From NCBI GenBank assembly GCA_001799975.1, contig MGUQ01000016.1, forward strand, positions 8,389 through 18,568: 10,180 bases of DNA, read 5' to 3'. The translations under genes and the position numbers were made by a program. Shown here piece by piece: positions 8,774-10,180 of the stretch (position 1 is the stretch's first letter; each line of letters opens with the position of its first letter). Source of the DNA: Elusimicrobia bacterium RIFCSPLOWO2_01_FULL_54_10. Lineage in GTDB: Bacteria; Elusimicrobiota; Elusimicrobia; 2-02-FULL-39-32. The notes beneath the pieces are model-generated. The model worked only from the letters and a program-made list of their open reading frames with translations, did no database searches and had not been told where the DNA came from.

Positions 8774-9760
8774 TTAGAACTTCACGCCGAGGGAGACGCG
8801 GTGTGTGGAGCCCAGGTCGCCCAGGGGCATCCACGCATAGTCCAGGGATGCAATCTGGAACGTGGCGCCGAAGCCGATGCTCACGCCGTTGAATCCGTCA
8901 ACCTTGTTGTTGCGGGAATTGTATCCCAACCGGCCGGAAAGGGCCAAGTCATCGGAGATCATGTGCTTGTAATCCGTTCCGAGTGCGAAGTTGGCCGAGC
9001 TGTCTTCAGGGAAGACAATGTCCAGGGCAGTCATCCAGTTTTCCATCACTTTGTAGCCTGCGCCCAACTTTAGGATGATCGGAAGCTTGGTCTTTTCGGT
9101 TTCATACTTGAGGGTTCCGCCCAAGTTCTGAACCGCGCCGCCCAAAAGAAGCTTGCCGTCCATGAACATGCGGGTTTGAACACCCAGGTCGAATGCGACC
9201 GCGGTCGCGCTTTCCTTGATTTTGGAGTTGATGATCTTCATGTTCACGCCCACGGAGTTTTCTGCTCCGAAGAGATGCCGGGCATAAGCCAGGTTCACAG
9301 CGAGATCGGTGGGCTTGAATGTCCCCACCTTGGCCGCGCTGATGTTGGTTTCATCGATGTCACCGGCTGAAAAGTACTGAAAGCCGATGCCGAAGGAACC
9401 CACTGTCTCGGATATGGGCATGCCGAAGCCGACCCAGTGATAGCTGGTCTCTTCAACATACTTGGAGAACATGTATTCGCCGCTCTTCTTGTCAAGGAAG
9501 GCCAGGCCCGCCACATTGTAATAAATGGCATTTGCGTCGTCCGCAATGGCCGTGGCCGCTTCGCCCATGCCGATGGCTTTGGCGCCGACGGGAAGTTTCA
9601 GGAACTGTCCGCCGCGGGTTCCGGTGTCTTTGTCTCTGAAAGCCGCCTGGGCCGCTGAGCTGAAGCTGAGCAGGAAGGCTGCTGCCAGGGCAACAATGAC
9701 TTTACCCTTCATCTTGTTCGTCATCTTTTTCTCCATTTTGATCGAGTTAATAGTTTTCAT
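8774..9760 (-). CDS. PorV/PorQ-family outer-membrane beta-barrel protein
   Basis: A 328-residue predicted outer-membrane barrel. A signal peptide covers about residues 1-39: a long basic n-region, the hydrophobic VIVALAAAFLLSFSS, then AAQA. The mature N-terminus shows the family hallmark GTRGGQFLKLPVGAKAIGMGEAATAIADDANAIYYNVAGLAFL. This is the FadL-like motif of PorV/PorQ (UPF0164-type) proteins. Alternating amphipathic strands follow, and the chain ends in VSLGVKF with the terminal Phe typical of barrel proteins. In Bacteroidota, PorV shuttles type IX cargo at the outer membrane; whether this homologue does the same is inference. ATG at 9760 has a strong Shine-Dalgarno. A second in-frame ATG at 9724, with GGAG 6 nt before it, would give a more typical 27-residue signal peptide. 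It follows the upstream secreted-protein gene after 14 nt. Confidence 0.85.
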   Translation of the reverse strand: MKTINSIKMEKKMTNKMKGKVIVALAAAFLLSFSSAAQAAFRDKDTGTRGGQFLKLPVGAKAIGMGEAATAIADDANAIYYNVAGLAFLDKKSGEYMFSKYVEETSYHWVGFGMPISETVGSFGIGFQYFSAGDIDETNISAAKVGTFKPTDLAVNLAYARHLFGAENSVGVNMKIINSKIKESATAVAFDLGVQTRMFMDGKLLLGGAVQNLGGTLKYETEKTKLPIILKLGAGYKVMENWMTALDIVFPEDSSANFALGTDYKHMISDDLALSGRLGYNSRNNKVDGFNGVSIGFGATFQIASLDYAWMPLGDLGSTHRVSLGVKF

Positions 9761-9765
9761 TGTCG

Positions 9766-9776
9766 TCACCCCCCTT
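9766..9776 (-). promoter_or_regulatory. Strong Shine-Dalgarno of the PorV-like gene
   Basis: Read on the minus strand this is AAGGGGGGTGA, close to the AAGGAGGTGA consensus, ending 5 nt before the ATG at 9760. It overlaps the stop codon of the preceding gene. It argues against the GTG at 9769, which lies inside it, and favours 9760 over 9724. It shows that the organism does use anti-SD pairing, in contrast to the SD-less starts elsewhere in the window. Confidence 0.65.
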
Positions 9777-10180
9777 ACCGTTGCACGGCGACTTTTAACG
9801 TTTTTGTATCGCCGCCGCCTTTCAGTAAGGCGAAGTAAACGCCGCTGGCCACGTCTTCGCCGTTCTCATTCTTGCCGTTCCAGGCCACAATGCCGTCTCC
9901 GTTATCGTCCTTGATCGTCCTTACCTGGTCGCCGGCAAGCGTATAGATGGCGATGGTTGTGTTCGCAGGAACTGAGTCAAAGGTGATGCCCTGAGCCAGC
10001 TGGGAAGCCACGGATGGCTTGTAAGGGTTCGGATAGACCGTCGCTGACGCCAGGTTTGAAGCCGGAGCCGCAATGGCCACCGCGAACTTGGTCAAGTGCG
10101 TGACTTGGCAAGAGACCGTGGTGCCGTCGAATGAAGACTCGCGGATGAGCACCCAGCGGGAGCCGTTGAAGAAGGCCACC
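9775..10180 (-). CDS. Secreted protein, C-terminal part with FlgD-Ig-like/sorting-type domain
   Basis: Only the last 135 or so residues are present; the gene runs off the right edge. The first stretch (FFNGSRWVLIRESSFDGTTVSCQVTHLTKFAVAI) looks like the end of a beta-sandwich domain that often precedes a terminal sorting domain. Then comes the FlgD-Ig-like/T9SS-type C-terminal domain. It has VYPNPYKPS, ITFDSVPANTTIAIYTLAGDQV, a D-N-G-D-G then WNGKNENGEDVASGVYFALL, and the final TLKVAVQR. Such domains sit at the end of large secreted or surface proteins, so the full protein is probably long and exported; its function cannot be told from this part. The stop is 14 nt before the PorV-like ATG, with that gene's Shine-Dalgarno overlapping it, so the two are almost certainly co-transcribed. 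Confidence 0.8.
   Translation of the reverse strand, partial: VAFFNGSRWVLIRESSFDGTTVSCQVTHLTKFAVAIAAPASNLASATVYPNPYKPSVASQLAQGITFDSVPANTTIAIYTLAGDQVRTIKDDNGDGIVAWNGKNENGEDVASGVYFALLKGGGDTKTLKVAVQR

Noticed and set aside
8768..9073. Plus-strand open frame opposite the PorV-like gene
   Set aside because: It lies antisense to the conserved barrel coding region and just past a terminator, without family features.
9767..9769. GTG start for the PorV-like gene
   Set aside because: The GTG lies within the Shine-Dalgarno itself; ATG at 9760 has proper spacing.

Overview
The window looks like the chromosome of a diderm bacterium with moderately high GC. It is almost fully coding and mostly housekeeping. 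The best lineage clue is the right end. A secreted protein ending in a FlgD-Ig-like, sorting-type C-terminal domain is followed by a PorV/PorQ-family outer-membrane beta-barrel gene. That pairing is familiar from Elusimicrobiota, Omnitrophota and Bacteroidota-like bacteria. I favour an Elusimicrobiota/Omnitrophota-type organism, with low to moderate confidence. No tRNA, rRNA, CRISPR array, insertion sequence, prophage gene or defence system was found.

Layout. (1) 3-4370, plus strand: a tightly packed riboflavin/housekeeping operon. It runs ribE (3' part only), ribBA, ribH, nusB, ligA. Two junctions overlap by 1 and 4 nt, one overlaps by 23 nt, and one has a 4-nt gap. (2) 4405-4896, plus: a stand-alone cyclic-nucleotide-binding-domain protein with its own good sigma70-like promoter. 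(3) 4893-5617, minus: a two-gene unit, prxQ/bcp peroxiredoxin then a small dicluster ferredoxin, joined by a TGATG overlap. It converges on the CNB gene so closely that their stop codons overlap. (4) 5656-7816, plus: recX then purH, divergent from prxQ across 38 bp. (5) 7844-8623, plus: an unrecognised exported protein with a very lysine-rich tail. (6) 8712-8752: a strong hairpin that can terminate transcription from both sides. (7) 8774-10180, minus: the C-terminus of a large secreted protein, then the PorV/PorQ-like barrel.

How the genes work together. ribBA supplies both precursors of lumazine (from GTP and from ribulose 5-phosphate). ribH condenses them, and ribE dismutates lumazine to riboflavin. 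nusB (transcription antitermination) and ligA (replication/repair ligase) ride on the same transcript. purH performs the last two steps of IMP synthesis and so supplies the purines from which GTP is made. recX tunes RecA. The right-hand pair is probably cell-surface export machinery.

The most notable non-coding pattern concerns five gene starts: the CNB gene, prxQ, recX, purH and the exported protein. Each has a -10-like hexamer only 6-11 nt upstream of the ATG and no properly spaced Shine-Dalgarno. In three of the five the hexamer is an extended -10 (TGn). This suggests leaderless or near-leaderless transcripts. In contrast ribH, nusB and the PorV-like gene, which follow other genes, have clear Shine-Dalgarno sequences. 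Most of the rest is ordinary. I do not see a clear-cut new system; the best candidates are the leaderless start architecture, the FlgD-CTD/PorV pair and the prxQ-ferredoxin pair with an atypical cysteine pattern.
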